From positions 1-64,000 of the forward strand of contig BJFY01000006.1 in assembly GCA_014190155.1 (NCBI GenBank): 64,000 bases of DNA, in the 5' to 3' direction. The stretch is from Actinomycetes bacterium. GTDB lineage: Bacteria > Actinomycetota > Actinomycetes > Nanopelagicales > Nanopelagicaceae. A program made the translations under genes and the position numbers. The notes beneath the pieces were generated by a model that was not told the DNA's origin, ran no database searches, and worked only from the letters and a program-made list of their open reading frames with translations. Shown here piece after piece: positions 52,947-59,723 of the stretch. The first letter of the stretch is position 1. Every line of letters starts with the position of its first letter.

Positions 52947-53960
52947 TTATAGACGGCGTGCTCCTACATATCGCTTCGAGCCTAAACTGTTTCCAAAACT
53001 TACAACTTTGACCCGAGCTCCTGGTCTTGGTGCATGCACCATTTTGCCGCCACCGAGGTAAATACCAACGTGCGAGATCGGTTTGCCAAAGAAAACTAAA
53101 TCGCCGGGAAGTAATTTATTGCGCGCAATAGATTTTCCATAGTTGGCTTGTGCCCTAGAGGAGTGCGGAAGTGATACGCCCGAGGCTTGGAATGCCCGCA
53201 TTGTTAAGCCAGAACAATCCCAGCGCACCGGGCCAGCCGCTCCAAAAACATACCGATCGCCGATTTGTTTAAGTGCAAAACGGAGCGCAATTCCAGCTCG
53301 CCCAGAAATATTATTTGCAGTTGCGGCGTCTTCCAGTGAACTTTTTTGGTCAGCATCTTCGGAAGCTTGTTGCGCAGCTAAAATTCGTTCCCGGTCCACT
53401 TTTTCAAGTTTTGCAAGTAACTCCTCTGCCTGAGCTAATTTACTTTGCGCAGCTTCCATTTGAGCAGTCAGTCGCGCTTGGGTTGCTTTTACTAAAGCTA
53501 ATTTGTCATTTACGGTCAATGTGGTTGCGGTTAATCTTTGGGTCGCAGCAGTGAACTTTCTAAGTTGGATTGATTTCTTCCGGGTGATGGCCTCGAGTGA
53601 ACCTGCTGAAGTTAAGAATAGAGTTGGATTAGAAGAAAAAAGTAATTCAAGGCTCTGACTAAGTCCGCCGGATTTGTATTGGGCGATTGCAATTGCGCTG
53701 AGCGATTTTTGTAGATCGCTAACATTTCCTTGCTGGGTCGCAGCTTTCGCTTGCACGGTTTTAAGAGTTTTATTGAGTTTAGCTAATTCGACTTTTGCGG
53801 CTTGTGCTCCTTCGGCTGCCATCGCCGCTTCTTCTTGTAGCGCTTCTACCTTCGCTTGCACATCTTTGAGATTTGCGGCGTTGGCGCTAGGTACGAGTAC
53901 AAAAATCATGGCGCAACTGACCAGCCCAACCCAAACCCGTACCAACTTCGCTCTTCTCAC
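52947..53960 (-). CDS. NlpC/P60 peptidoglycan endopeptidase with coiled coil (RipC-like)
   Basis: Secreted cell-wall hydrolase (337 residues) in the position of Rv2190c. An N-terminal signal peptide (VSCAMIFVLVPSANA) is followed by a long Ala/Lys/Gln-rich coiled coil (about 30-215, with LKDVQAKVEALQEEAAM and repeated Ala-Gln heptads) and the NlpC/P60 catalytic domain (about 230-337) with the Cys in RWDCSGLTMRAF, His in ISHVGIYLGGGKMVH and a third residue. Coiled coils of this type are usually regulated by FtsEX-like partners. The GTG start has TAGCCT exactly six bases upstream. It precedes the mannosyltransferase. Confidence 0.93.
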   Translation of the reverse strand: MRRAKLVRVWVGLVSCAMIFVLVPSANAANLKDVQAKVEALQEEAAMAAEGAQAAKVELAKLNKTLKTVQAKAATQQGNVSDLQKSLSAIAIAQYKSGGLSQSLELLFSSNPTLFLTSAGSLEAITRKKSIQLRKFTAATQRLTATTLTVNDKLALVKATQARLTAQMEAAQSKLAQAEELLAKLEKVDRERILAAQQASEDADQKSSLEDAATANNISGRAGIALRFALKQIGDRYVFGAAGPVRWDCSGLTMRAFQASGVSLPHSSRAQANYGKSIARNKLLPGDLVFFGKPISHVGIYLGGGKMVHAPRPGARVKVVSFGNSLGSKRYVGARRL

Positions 53961-53972
53961 CCAAAGAGGCTA
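53961..53972 (-). promoter_or_regulatory. Leaderless-type promoter of the NlpC/P60 gene
   Basis: TAGCCT (53967-53972, minus strand), six bases, then GTG. Confidence 0.5.
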
Positions 53973-54006
53973 ACGAGGTCGAGCCTTCGAGCTCAAGCCG
54001 AGAGCG

Positions 54007-54198
54007 TCAAATTGCCTGTGAATTTTCACCGAAACGTAGTGGCGGGACCATGCCACGCGAGGATAGGAGCGCAATCGCTGCGCTCTCGCTCTCAGAGAGC
54101 TCGGGCAAGTTCTTTGGGAGTGGATTTAGCAGAACTGAGATAACGCAATCATTACAGGCTATATCTCGCATGGTGCAGGTATCGCAATCTATGATCAT
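54007..54198 (-). CDS. Small cysteine-rich actinobacterial protein
   Basis: A 63-residue cytosolic protein beginning MIIDCDTCTMRDIACNDC (two CxxC pairs, Cys 5/8 and 15/18), then VISVLL, and ending with GMVPPLRFG. Similar short proteins with CDTCxMRDxAC are conserved in actinobacteria as I recall; the function is unknown. The four cysteines may bind zinc or an Fe-S cluster. It has its own leaderless-type promoter and lies just upstream of the NlpC/P60 gene, divergent from the RibD-C-like reductase. Confidence 0.75.
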   Translation of the reverse strand: MIIDCDTCTMRDIACNDCVISVLLNPLPKNLPELSESESAAIALLSSRGMVPPLRFGENSQAI

Positions 54199-54210
54199 TT
54201 GAAAATGGTA
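54199..54210 (-). promoter_or_regulatory. Leaderless-type promoter of the small cysteine protein gene
   Basis: TACCAT (54205-54210, minus strand), six bases, then ATG. Confidence 0.5.
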
Positions 54211-54260
54211 CGACCGACCACTGACAAGCTATTACGAGGTATGAAGAGATATTTGCTAGA

Positions 54261-54272
54261 TATGGTGGGCTC
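54261..54272 (+). promoter_or_regulatory. Leaderless-type promoter of the RibD-C-like gene
   Basis: TATGGT (54261-54266), six bases, then GTG at 54273. It faces away from the promoter of the small cysteine protein. Confidence 0.5.
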
Positions 54273-54776
54273 GTGAATGTGAGAGTTCGAGCCAATTTAG
54301 TTGTCGGAAGCGATGGCGCAACCACGCTAAATGGCCGCTCCGCCGGTCTGAGTTCGGCTAAAGATCGAAACCGATTTCATGCGATGCGCGCCGAATTTGA
54401 TGTGATTGTGATTGGTGGCAAAACCGCCATAACCGAGCCATACCAAAAAACTCCAATTCCCCTGGTTGTGGTCTCGCACAATCCCCTGATTCCAGAATCG
54501 CTAACTACTAATCCCATGCTTTATTGGTGGCAAATTTCTCCAGCGGCAGCAATTGCGAAATGTTTAGCCGAATTTGGGAGCCGAGTTTTAATTGAGGGAG
54601 GCCCAAATTTCTTGATAGCGGCGCTACCTAAAATAACTGAGTTCGCAATTACCCAAACCAAAATCTCTGGCGGTGAGAATAGGCTTGATCTCGCAAAACT
54701 ATTGAGAGAGTTTGCACTTATTAGTGAGGAAGGGCTAAGTGAAGAAATTTTTCAAATATTTAAAAGAATTAATTAA
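54273..54776 (+). CDS. RibD C-terminal-domain reductase paralog (short form)
   Basis: DHFR-fold reductase related to the C-terminal half of RibD and to stand-alone actinobacterial pyrimidine reductases (Rv2671 type). It has ANLVVGSDGATTLNGRSAGLSSAKDR near the start (key residues about 7-32), DVIVIGGKTA, and VLIEGGPNFLIAAL in the C-terminal half. At 167 residues it is clearly shorter than the usual 230-260, having lost parts of the middle, so the substrate may differ. The full RibD at 2272-3285 makes a role in riboflavin synthesis redundant. The GTG start has the leaderless promoter. Its end overlaps the DMT gene by four bases. Confidence 0.78.
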   Translation: MNVRVRANLVVGSDGATTLNGRSAGLSSAKDRNRFHAMRAEFDVIVIGGKTAITEPYQKTPIPLVVVSHNPLIPESLTTNPMLYWWQISPAAAIAKCLAEFGSRVLIEGGPNFLIAALPKITEFAITQTKISGGENRLDLAKLLREFALISEEGLSEEIFQIFKRIN

Positions 54777-55612
54777 GCTAGCGAAATCATCGCAACACCG
54801 ATTATTGCAAAGAGAATTCCAAGATATTGCACCTTGTGAAGCCGTTCGTGCAGGAATTTAAAGGCTAATACTGCAGTAACGATTGGGAAGAGCGAGCCAA
54901 GCACCATTGCGATTGAGACTAAACCTTTAGTTGTTGCTAAACCTAATAAATAGTTTGCTAAGAAATCCGCGAGCCCGATAAAAGCCAACATTGGTAAATC
55001 TTTTAATTTGAAACCACCTATTTGGCGATAGCGCAGCGCAATTAAAATACAGATTGAGACCGAAGTTACACGCATCATCGTCATGGTAAGTAGTGGGCTA
55101 GTTTCTGAACCTTTCGCCATGAAAGTTAAAGCAATACCAAAGCCGAAAGTTGCACCAAGTGCATAAAAAAGTGGCTTGACTGGTAATCCATTATTTAACT
55201 CGGGCCCACTTGCGCAGAATCCCCCAATTAACGCAATCACCATTCCTAGTAATTGCAGTCGCATCGGCCGTTCGCCACCAATTAACGCAATCGTAAATGG
55301 CAGTAACGCGCCGAGCGAGCTAATCGGCGAAACAACTCCCATACGACCAGTAGCAAGTCCTGCATAAAATGATGTGAGCCCTAAAAATCCAGCGATGCCC
55401 GCGATTATTCCAGGTAAAAAATATCCATTCCAATCAAGAGTTGGTGCAATATAAGAACCAGAAATCAAAACTATTGCAATCCCAAAGAGCAATCCGATTG
55501 ATTGTGAAACTCCAGTTACTGCAATTGATTTGAAGCGTTTCGAAAGATTGCCGCCGATGAAATCCGCAGTGCCCCAAAGCACACTTGAAACTAACGCTAA
55601 TAGCGATCCCAT
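54773..55612 (-). CDS. EamA/DMT-family transporter
   Basis: Second ten-helix drug/metabolite transporter of the window (279 residues). The N-terminal EamA unit begins LALVSSVLWGTADFIGGNLSKRF; the second EamA unit starts around residue 148 and the protein ends KVQYLGILFAIIGVAMISLA. Substrate unknown. TAGCCT lies eight bases before the ATG, a slight variant of the leaderless spacing. It is divergent from the DUF3000 gene and converges with the RibD-C paralog. Confidence 0.87.
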   Translation of the reverse strand: MGSLLALVSSVLWGTADFIGGNLSKRFKSIAVTGVSQSIGLLFGIAIVLISGSYIAPTLDWNGYFLPGIIAGIAGFLGLTSFYAGLATGRMGVVSPISSLGALLPFTIALIGGERPMRLQLLGMVIALIGGFCASGPELNNGLPVKPLFYALGATFGFGIALTFMAKGSETSPLLTMTMMRVTSVSICILIALRYRQIGGFKLKDLPMLAFIGLADFLANYLLGLATTKGLVSIAMVLGSLFPIVTAVLAFKFLHERLHKVQYLGILFAIIGVAMISLA

Positions 55613-55663
55613 GGGGGCAAAGGCTACCGCTCGCGCCTCCCTTAAATGGTGGGTAAGTACTTT

Positions 55664-55675
55664 TACCCTTATCTA
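55664..55675 (+). promoter_or_regulatory. Leaderless-type promoter of the DUF3000-rnd transcript
   Basis: TACCCT (55664-55669), six bases, then ATG at 55676. GGGTAA/TTACCC (about 55651-55668) forms an inverted repeat over the hexamer. Confidence 0.5.
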
Positions 55676-56257
55676 ATGGCCCAACCTTTCAAATTCACTA
55701 AGTACGATAAGTATTTTGATGACTTTGTGATGCAGATGGAAACCTTTGTGCCGCGCCCCGAAATTGAATTAGCAGAAGTCCCAGCGCCGCAAAAATTAGC
55801 ACCGCGTGCTTATGCGGTTGTTGGCGATGTCGCACTTGATGAGAATGATGATGTTGCAACGGGCCGATTTGTGTTATTGCTCGATCCAGAAGGTCAAGAA
55901 GCTTGGGATGGAAATTTTCGCTGCGTGACTTTTGTGCGAGCTGCGATTGATTCTGATATGGCAAACGATCCAATGTTGGCCGAAGTAGGTTGGTCTTGGT
56001 TTTTAGAATCGTTATCTAAGGCAGGGGCAGATTTCCGTTTGCCCAGTGGCACAGTTACTCGAGTTGCGAGCAAATCTTTTGGCCAACTTGTAGGTACTGA
56101 CGATGATTCCGAGATCGAAATTCGAGCATCTTGGACTCCAACCGAGCCATCGCAATTAATGTGCCACGCAAAAGCCTGGATGGAATTACTAGCAGTCACA
56201 TCAGGGCTCGCACCGCTTCCGGAAGGCGTTAGCTCGCTCGGGCAAAATCTTCGATAA
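55676..56257 (+). CDS. DUF3000 protein
   Basis: Conserved actinobacterial protein of unknown function (Rv2680 type), 193 residues from the chosen start. Recognisable parts are RPEIELAEVPAPQKLAPRAYAV near residue 30, GRFVLLLDPEGQEAWDG and MLAEVGWSWFLESL. It has no membrane segments. An earlier in-frame ATG at 55646 is possible, but TACCCT lies exactly six bases before 55676. The stop overlaps the start of the RNase D gene by one base; this pair is conserved together with dxs in M. tuberculosis (Rv2680-Rv2682c). Confidence 0.9.
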   Translation: MAQPFKFTKYDKYFDDFVMQMETFVPRPEIELAEVPAPQKLAPRAYAVVGDVALDENDDVATGRFVLLLDPEGQEAWDGNFRCVTFVRAAIDSDMANDPMLAEVGWSWFLESLSKAGADFRLPSGTVTRVASKSFGQLVGTDDDSEIEIRASWTPTEPSQLMCHAKAWMELLAVTSGLAPLPEGVSSLGQNLR

Positions 56258-57564
56258 TGGCTAAACCTTTACTAAAGCCTATTGGCGGCACGCCCCGAAT
56301 AATCTCAACAGATTCCGCTTTAGCGGAAGCAGTAACAACAATTATTTCTGGTGACGGTCCAATAGCAATTGATGCTGAGCGCGCATCTGGATATAGGTAT
56401 AGCCAACGTGCATATCTAATTCAAATAAAGCGAAATGGTGGCGGGCTTCATTTAATCGATCCAATTCCGTTCGCAAAATCGGATATCGCTAAAGCGCAAA
56501 TCAAAAAACTTAATAATGCTTTAGCTGATGTTGAATGGGTAATTCATGCCAGCACCCAGGATCTACCGTGTTTGCGAGAATTCGGATTTACGCCAAAACT
56601 ACTATTTGACACTGAATTAGGCGGTCGGTTAGCTGGGTGCGAACGAGTTGGCTTAGGACCGCTAACGGAAGCGCTCTTGGATTTAACTCTTGCAAAAGAA
56701 CATAGCGCGGTTGATTGGTCATACCGTCCATTACATCCAGAATGGCTAAATTACGCAGCGCTAGATGTTGAAGTGCTCTTGGATTTAAGAAATTCTATAG
56801 AAAAATTGTTAAGTGATCAAGGAAAATTAAAATGGGCTAACGCAGATTTTGCCGCGATACTTGCAGCACCACCAACTGCGCCGCGGAAAGATCCATGGCG
56901 TCGGACTTCTGGGATGCACAAAGTAAAAAACCGTAGAGAGTTAGCAATTATTAAAGAGCTCTGGTTAACGCGTGATGGGGTTGCAAAAGATATTGATTTA
57001 GCGCCAGGTAAAGTTTTAAATGATGCCCTGATTATTGAGATTGCACTTGCAAAACCAAATTCGCTAGTGGAGCTAACTTCCATCCCCGCAATCTCTAATC
57101 GCCTGCGAAGTGAAGTGCAGAAAAGTTTTATTCCAACTTGGTTTGCCGCAGTAGCGCGAGCGCAAGCGTTACCAGAATCAGATTTGCCAGAAAGTAAAAT
57201 TTTTACCGATGCGATGCCGCCAATAAAAGTTTGGCGGGATAAATTTCCGCTTCCCTACGCTCGTTTAACCCATGCCCGATCTGCAGTTGCAAACTTAGGT
57301 GTTGCGTTAGCAATACCAACGGAGAATTTAATTTCGCCAGAAATAATCAGACGGGTTGCTTGGTTAAGTCAGAGTGATAACGCATTAATCGGTAGTTCGG
57401 ATCGAGTTTTCGAACGGATGATTAGTTTTGGCGCGCGGCAATGGCAGGCGGAGTTAACTGCGGAATTGGTTGCGGCCGGGCTTACAAATGACCAACCGTT
57501 AGTCATGCCGGAGCCCGAAACTGAGTCAGAATCTGCGGAAACTGGCATCGAAACCACGATTTAA
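56257..57564 (+). CDS. rnd: Ribonuclease D-like 3'-5' exonuclease with HRDC domain
   Basis: DEDD-family exoribonuclease for RNA 3'-end maturation (435 residues). The exonuclease domain (about 1-195) has the four acids in IAIDAERASGYRY (D-x-E), VIHASTQDLPCLREFG (D) and HPEWLNYAALDVEVLLDLR (Y-x3-D). The HRDC nucleic-acid-binding domain follows (about 215-300) with VKNRRELAIIKELWLTRD. The C-terminal part is rich in acids. It is directly coupled to DUF3000. A strong hairpin follows its stop. Confidence 0.92.
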   Translation: MAKPLLKPIGGTPRIISTDSALAEAVTTIISGDGPIAIDAERASGYRYSQRAYLIQIKRNGGGLHLIDPIPFAKSDIAKAQIKKLNNALADVEWVIHASTQDLPCLREFGFTPKLLFDTELGGRLAGCERVGLGPLTEALLDLTLAKEHSAVDWSYRPLHPEWLNYAALDVEVLLDLRNSIEKLLSDQGKLKWANADFAAILAAPPTAPRKDPWRRTSGMHKVKNRRELAIIKELWLTRDGVAKDIDLAPGKVLNDALIIEIALAKPNSLVELTSIPAISNRLRSEVQKSFIPTWFAAVARAQALPESDLPESKIFTDAMPPIKVWRDKFPLPYARLTHARSAVANLGVALAIPTENLISPEIIRRVAWLSQSDNALIGSSDRVFERMISFGARQWQAELTAELVAAGLTNDQPLVMPEPETESESAETGIETTI

Positions 57565-57574
57565 GTGTGACTGG

Positions 57575-57602
57575 AATTACGCAACACTTGAGTTGCGTAA
57601 TT
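57575..57602. terminator. Perfect 11-base hairpin after rnd
   Basis: AATTACGCAAC, loop ACTTGA, GTTGCGTAATT: a perfect stem-loop between rnd and the iron permease gene. It lacks the T run of a standard terminator, so it may be an mRNA-end stabilising hairpin, a factor-dependent stop or a protein site. Confidence 0.5.
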
Positions 57603-57616
57603 GCCAACCTGGCTTA

Positions 57617-57628
57617 TAGGCTAACCCC
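57617..57628 (+). promoter_or_regulatory. Leaderless-type promoter of efeU
   Basis: TAGGCT (57617-57622), six bases, then ATG at 57629. TAGGCTAACC here also matches ten consecutive bases of the DtxR/IdeR iron-box consensus, although the flanks do not. Confidence 0.5.
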
Positions 57629-58441
57629 ATGTTAAGTACCTTTTTGATAGCGATCCGCGAGGGCTTGGAAGGCTCGCTCATCGTTGGAATTTTGGTGGCC
57701 TACTTGGTCCGCACAAACCGACGCAACCAGCTCGCACCGCTTTGGACTGGGGTCGCGGTTGCACTCTTGGGAAGTTTTGGATTTGGTGCATTTCTTACAT
57801 TTACATCGAACGAGTTATCACCGCGCGGTGAAGAACTTTTTGCAGGCATAACTTCACTAGTTGCGGTCGCGATGGTTACTTGGATGGTTTTCTGGATGAA
57901 ACGTAGCGCGCGAAATCTTAAAAATGATTTACACGGAAAAATTGATCAAGCACAATCCATCGGTAAATTCGCAGTAGTTGGCGCTGCCTTTTTCGCAGTC
58001 GCTCGCGAAGGTTTAGAGACCGCTCTCTTTGTTTACTCTAACTTTAAAACGGTTGCCAGTAATAGCGCACCGGCGATCGGACTCACAATTGGTTTCGCAG
58101 TTGCGATTGCGCTTGGATTTCTAATTTATAAACAATCCATAAAATTAGACTTGGCAAAGTTCTTCTTAATAACTGGCGTGGGTTTAATTGTGGTTGCAGG
58201 CGGGGTGCTTTCATACGGAGTTCATGAACTTCAAGAATTCGGGATCCTCCCCGGCCCAGATGCATTTGCGTGGAATTTAACGAATTGGATTTCCGCAGAT
58301 TCGATTCCGGGCGCGCTACTTGCCGGAACTATCGGGTTCGATACCACCACCTCGTGGCTCCAACTCTTCTTCTGGGTTGGCTACCTTGGTCTTGTGATTC
58401 CGCTCTACATCAAGCCTGCTAAAATCTCAATCGCCGCTTAA
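57629..58441 (+). CDS. efeU: FTR1-family iron permease
   Basis: High-affinity iron permease of the cytoplasmic membrane (270 residues, seven helices). Both diagnostic REGLE motifs are present: IREGLEGSLIVGILVA near residue 9 and AREGLETALFVYS near residue 128; their Arg and Glu residues bind iron. The usual partners EfeO and EfeB are not in the window, so the system is either incomplete or spread out. Its promoter hexamer overlaps an iron-box-like stretch, which hints at control by a DtxR-type repressor. It lies between rnd and fadA and reads in the same direction. Confidence 0.92.
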   Translation: MLSTFLIAIREGLEGSLIVGILVAYLVRTNRRNQLAPLWTGVAVALLGSFGFGAFLTFTSNELSPRGEELFAGITSLVAVAMVTWMVFWMKRSARNLKNDLHGKIDQAQSIGKFAVVGAAFFAVAREGLETALFVYSNFKTVASNSAPAIGLTIGFAVAIALGFLIYKQSIKLDLAKFFLITGVGLIVVAGGVLSYGVHELQEFGILPGPDAFAWNLTNWISADSIPGALLAGTIGFDTTTSWLQLFFWVGYLGLVIPLYIKPAKISIAA

Positions 58442-58466
58442 CCTCATACCGTTCAGCGTTCACTTT

Positions 58467-58488
58467 TAGGTTACCGACAGGTAACCTA
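58467..58488. promoter_or_regulatory. Palindromic operator candidate upstream of fadA-fadB
   Basis: TAGGTTACC, spacer GACA, GGTAACCTA: a perfect 9-base inverted repeat. The right arm contains TAACCT (58482-58487), a plausible -10 that would start the transcript near 58494, 20 bases before the thiolase ATG. Binding of a repressor here would block the promoter, consistent with a TetR-type fatty-acid regulator. Confidence 0.6.
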
Positions 58489-58514
58489 GGGGCAAGTGCT
58501 GAGACGAGGGATAA

Positions 58515-59723
58515 ATGGCAACTACGCCGAATTCACTGAACACCGTTGTGCTAGTCGATGCGGTGCGGACCCCATTTGGAAAAGCCGGCAGTTTATACGC
58601 TGGTACGCGCGCTGATGACTTAATGGTTCGTTGTATTCGCGGTTTGTTAGAACGCAATCCATCAATTCCGCTATCAGCAATCGATGAAGTTGCTATTGCA
58701 GCTGCAACCCAATCCGGTGATCAAGGCATGAATATCGGGCGAAGTGCTTCGCTATTAGCGGGGCTGCCAAATACCGTACCTGGCTATTCGATTGACCGTT
58801 GGTGCGCCGGAGCGATGACTGCTGTAACAACAATTTCGGGCGCAATCGCAATGGGACTTTACGATCTCGCAATTGCTGGCGGCGTAGAACATATGGGCAA
58901 CCATCCGATGGGCGAAGGTATTGACCCTAACCCACGATATTTAGCAGAGAAGATTGTTGATACCGATGCGTTGAGTATGGGAAATACTGCGGAACGATTA
59001 CATGACCGGTTTCCACATTTAACTAAAGAGCGCGCCGATAAATACGCCGTGAACTCACAAGTTAAAACTGCAGCTGCATATGCTGCTGGAAAAATTCAAC
59101 CAAATTTAATTCCAATGGCTGCTCGCAGCGCTGAACTTGGTTGGGGCATTGCAACAGTCGACGAACCTCCACGACCTGGCACAACTTTAGAAGCGCTTGC
59201 TGCACTTAAAACTCCATTCCGCGCAGCTGGTCGCGTAACTGCTGGCAATGCAGCGGGTTTAAATGACGGCGCTACCGCAGCGCTTCTTGCAAGCGAATCA
59301 AAAGCAAAAGAATTGGGTTTAACAGTTAAAGCAAAATTAGTTTCATTCGCATTCGCTGGCGTTGAACCAGAAGTTATGGGTTATGGCCCAGTTCCCGCAA
59401 CAATTAAAGCGCTCGCGAAAGCTGGCTTAACCATTGAAGATATTGGGCTATTTGAAGTTAACGAAGCATTTGCAATCCAAGTAATTGCATTCTTAGATCA
59501 CTTCGGTATAGCCGATGATGATTCGCGGGTAAATATTTATGGCGGCGCAATTGCAGTCGGCCATCCCCTGGCTTCATCTGGTGTGCGCCTCATGCTCAAT
59601 TTGGCTGAAGGATTTAAGGAACACCCTGAAGTTAAATATGGGATTACCACCATGTGTATAGGACTTGGTATGGGTGGCACTGTGATTTGGGAAAACCCGC
59701 ACTTCAATGGGGGTAAGAAATAA
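58515..59723 (+). CDS. fadA: Acetyl-CoA acyltransferase (thiolase)
   Basis: Cleaves 3-ketoacyl-CoA in the last beta-oxidation step. The 402-residue protein has the acyl-accepting Cys in YSIDRWCAGAMTAV (about residue 93), FEVNEAFAIQ with the His region, GGAIAVGHPLASSGVR with the catalytic His and the second Cys in TMCIGLGMGG. The start has GAGG at the usual distance, so unlike many neighbours this transcript has a leader, probably beginning near 58494. It is immediately followed by fadB, with one shared base. Confidence 0.95.
   Translation: MATTPNSLNTVVLVDAVRTPFGKAGSLYAGTRADDLMVRCIRGLLERNPSIPLSAIDEVAIAAATQSGDQGMNIGRSASLLAGLPNTVPGYSIDRWCAGAMTAVTTISGAIAMGLYDLAIAGGVEHMGNHPMGEGIDPNPRYLAEKIVDTDALSMGNTAERLHDRFPHLTKERADKYAVNSQVKTAAAYAAGKIQPNLIPMAARSAELGWGIATVDEPPRPGTTLEALAALKTPFRAAGRVTAGNAAGLNDGATAALLASESKAKELGLTVKAKLVSFAFAGVEPEVMGYGPVPATIKALAKAGLTIEDIGLFEVNEAFAIQVIAFLDHFGIADDDSRVNIYGGAIAVGHPLASSGVRLMLNLAEGFKEHPEVKYGITTMCIGLGMGGTVIWENPHFNGGKK

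Noticed and set aside
53143-53554. Overlapping plus-strand frames opposite the NlpC/P60 gene
   Set aside because: Their sequences mirror the alanine-rich coiled coil of the real gene and lack start signals.
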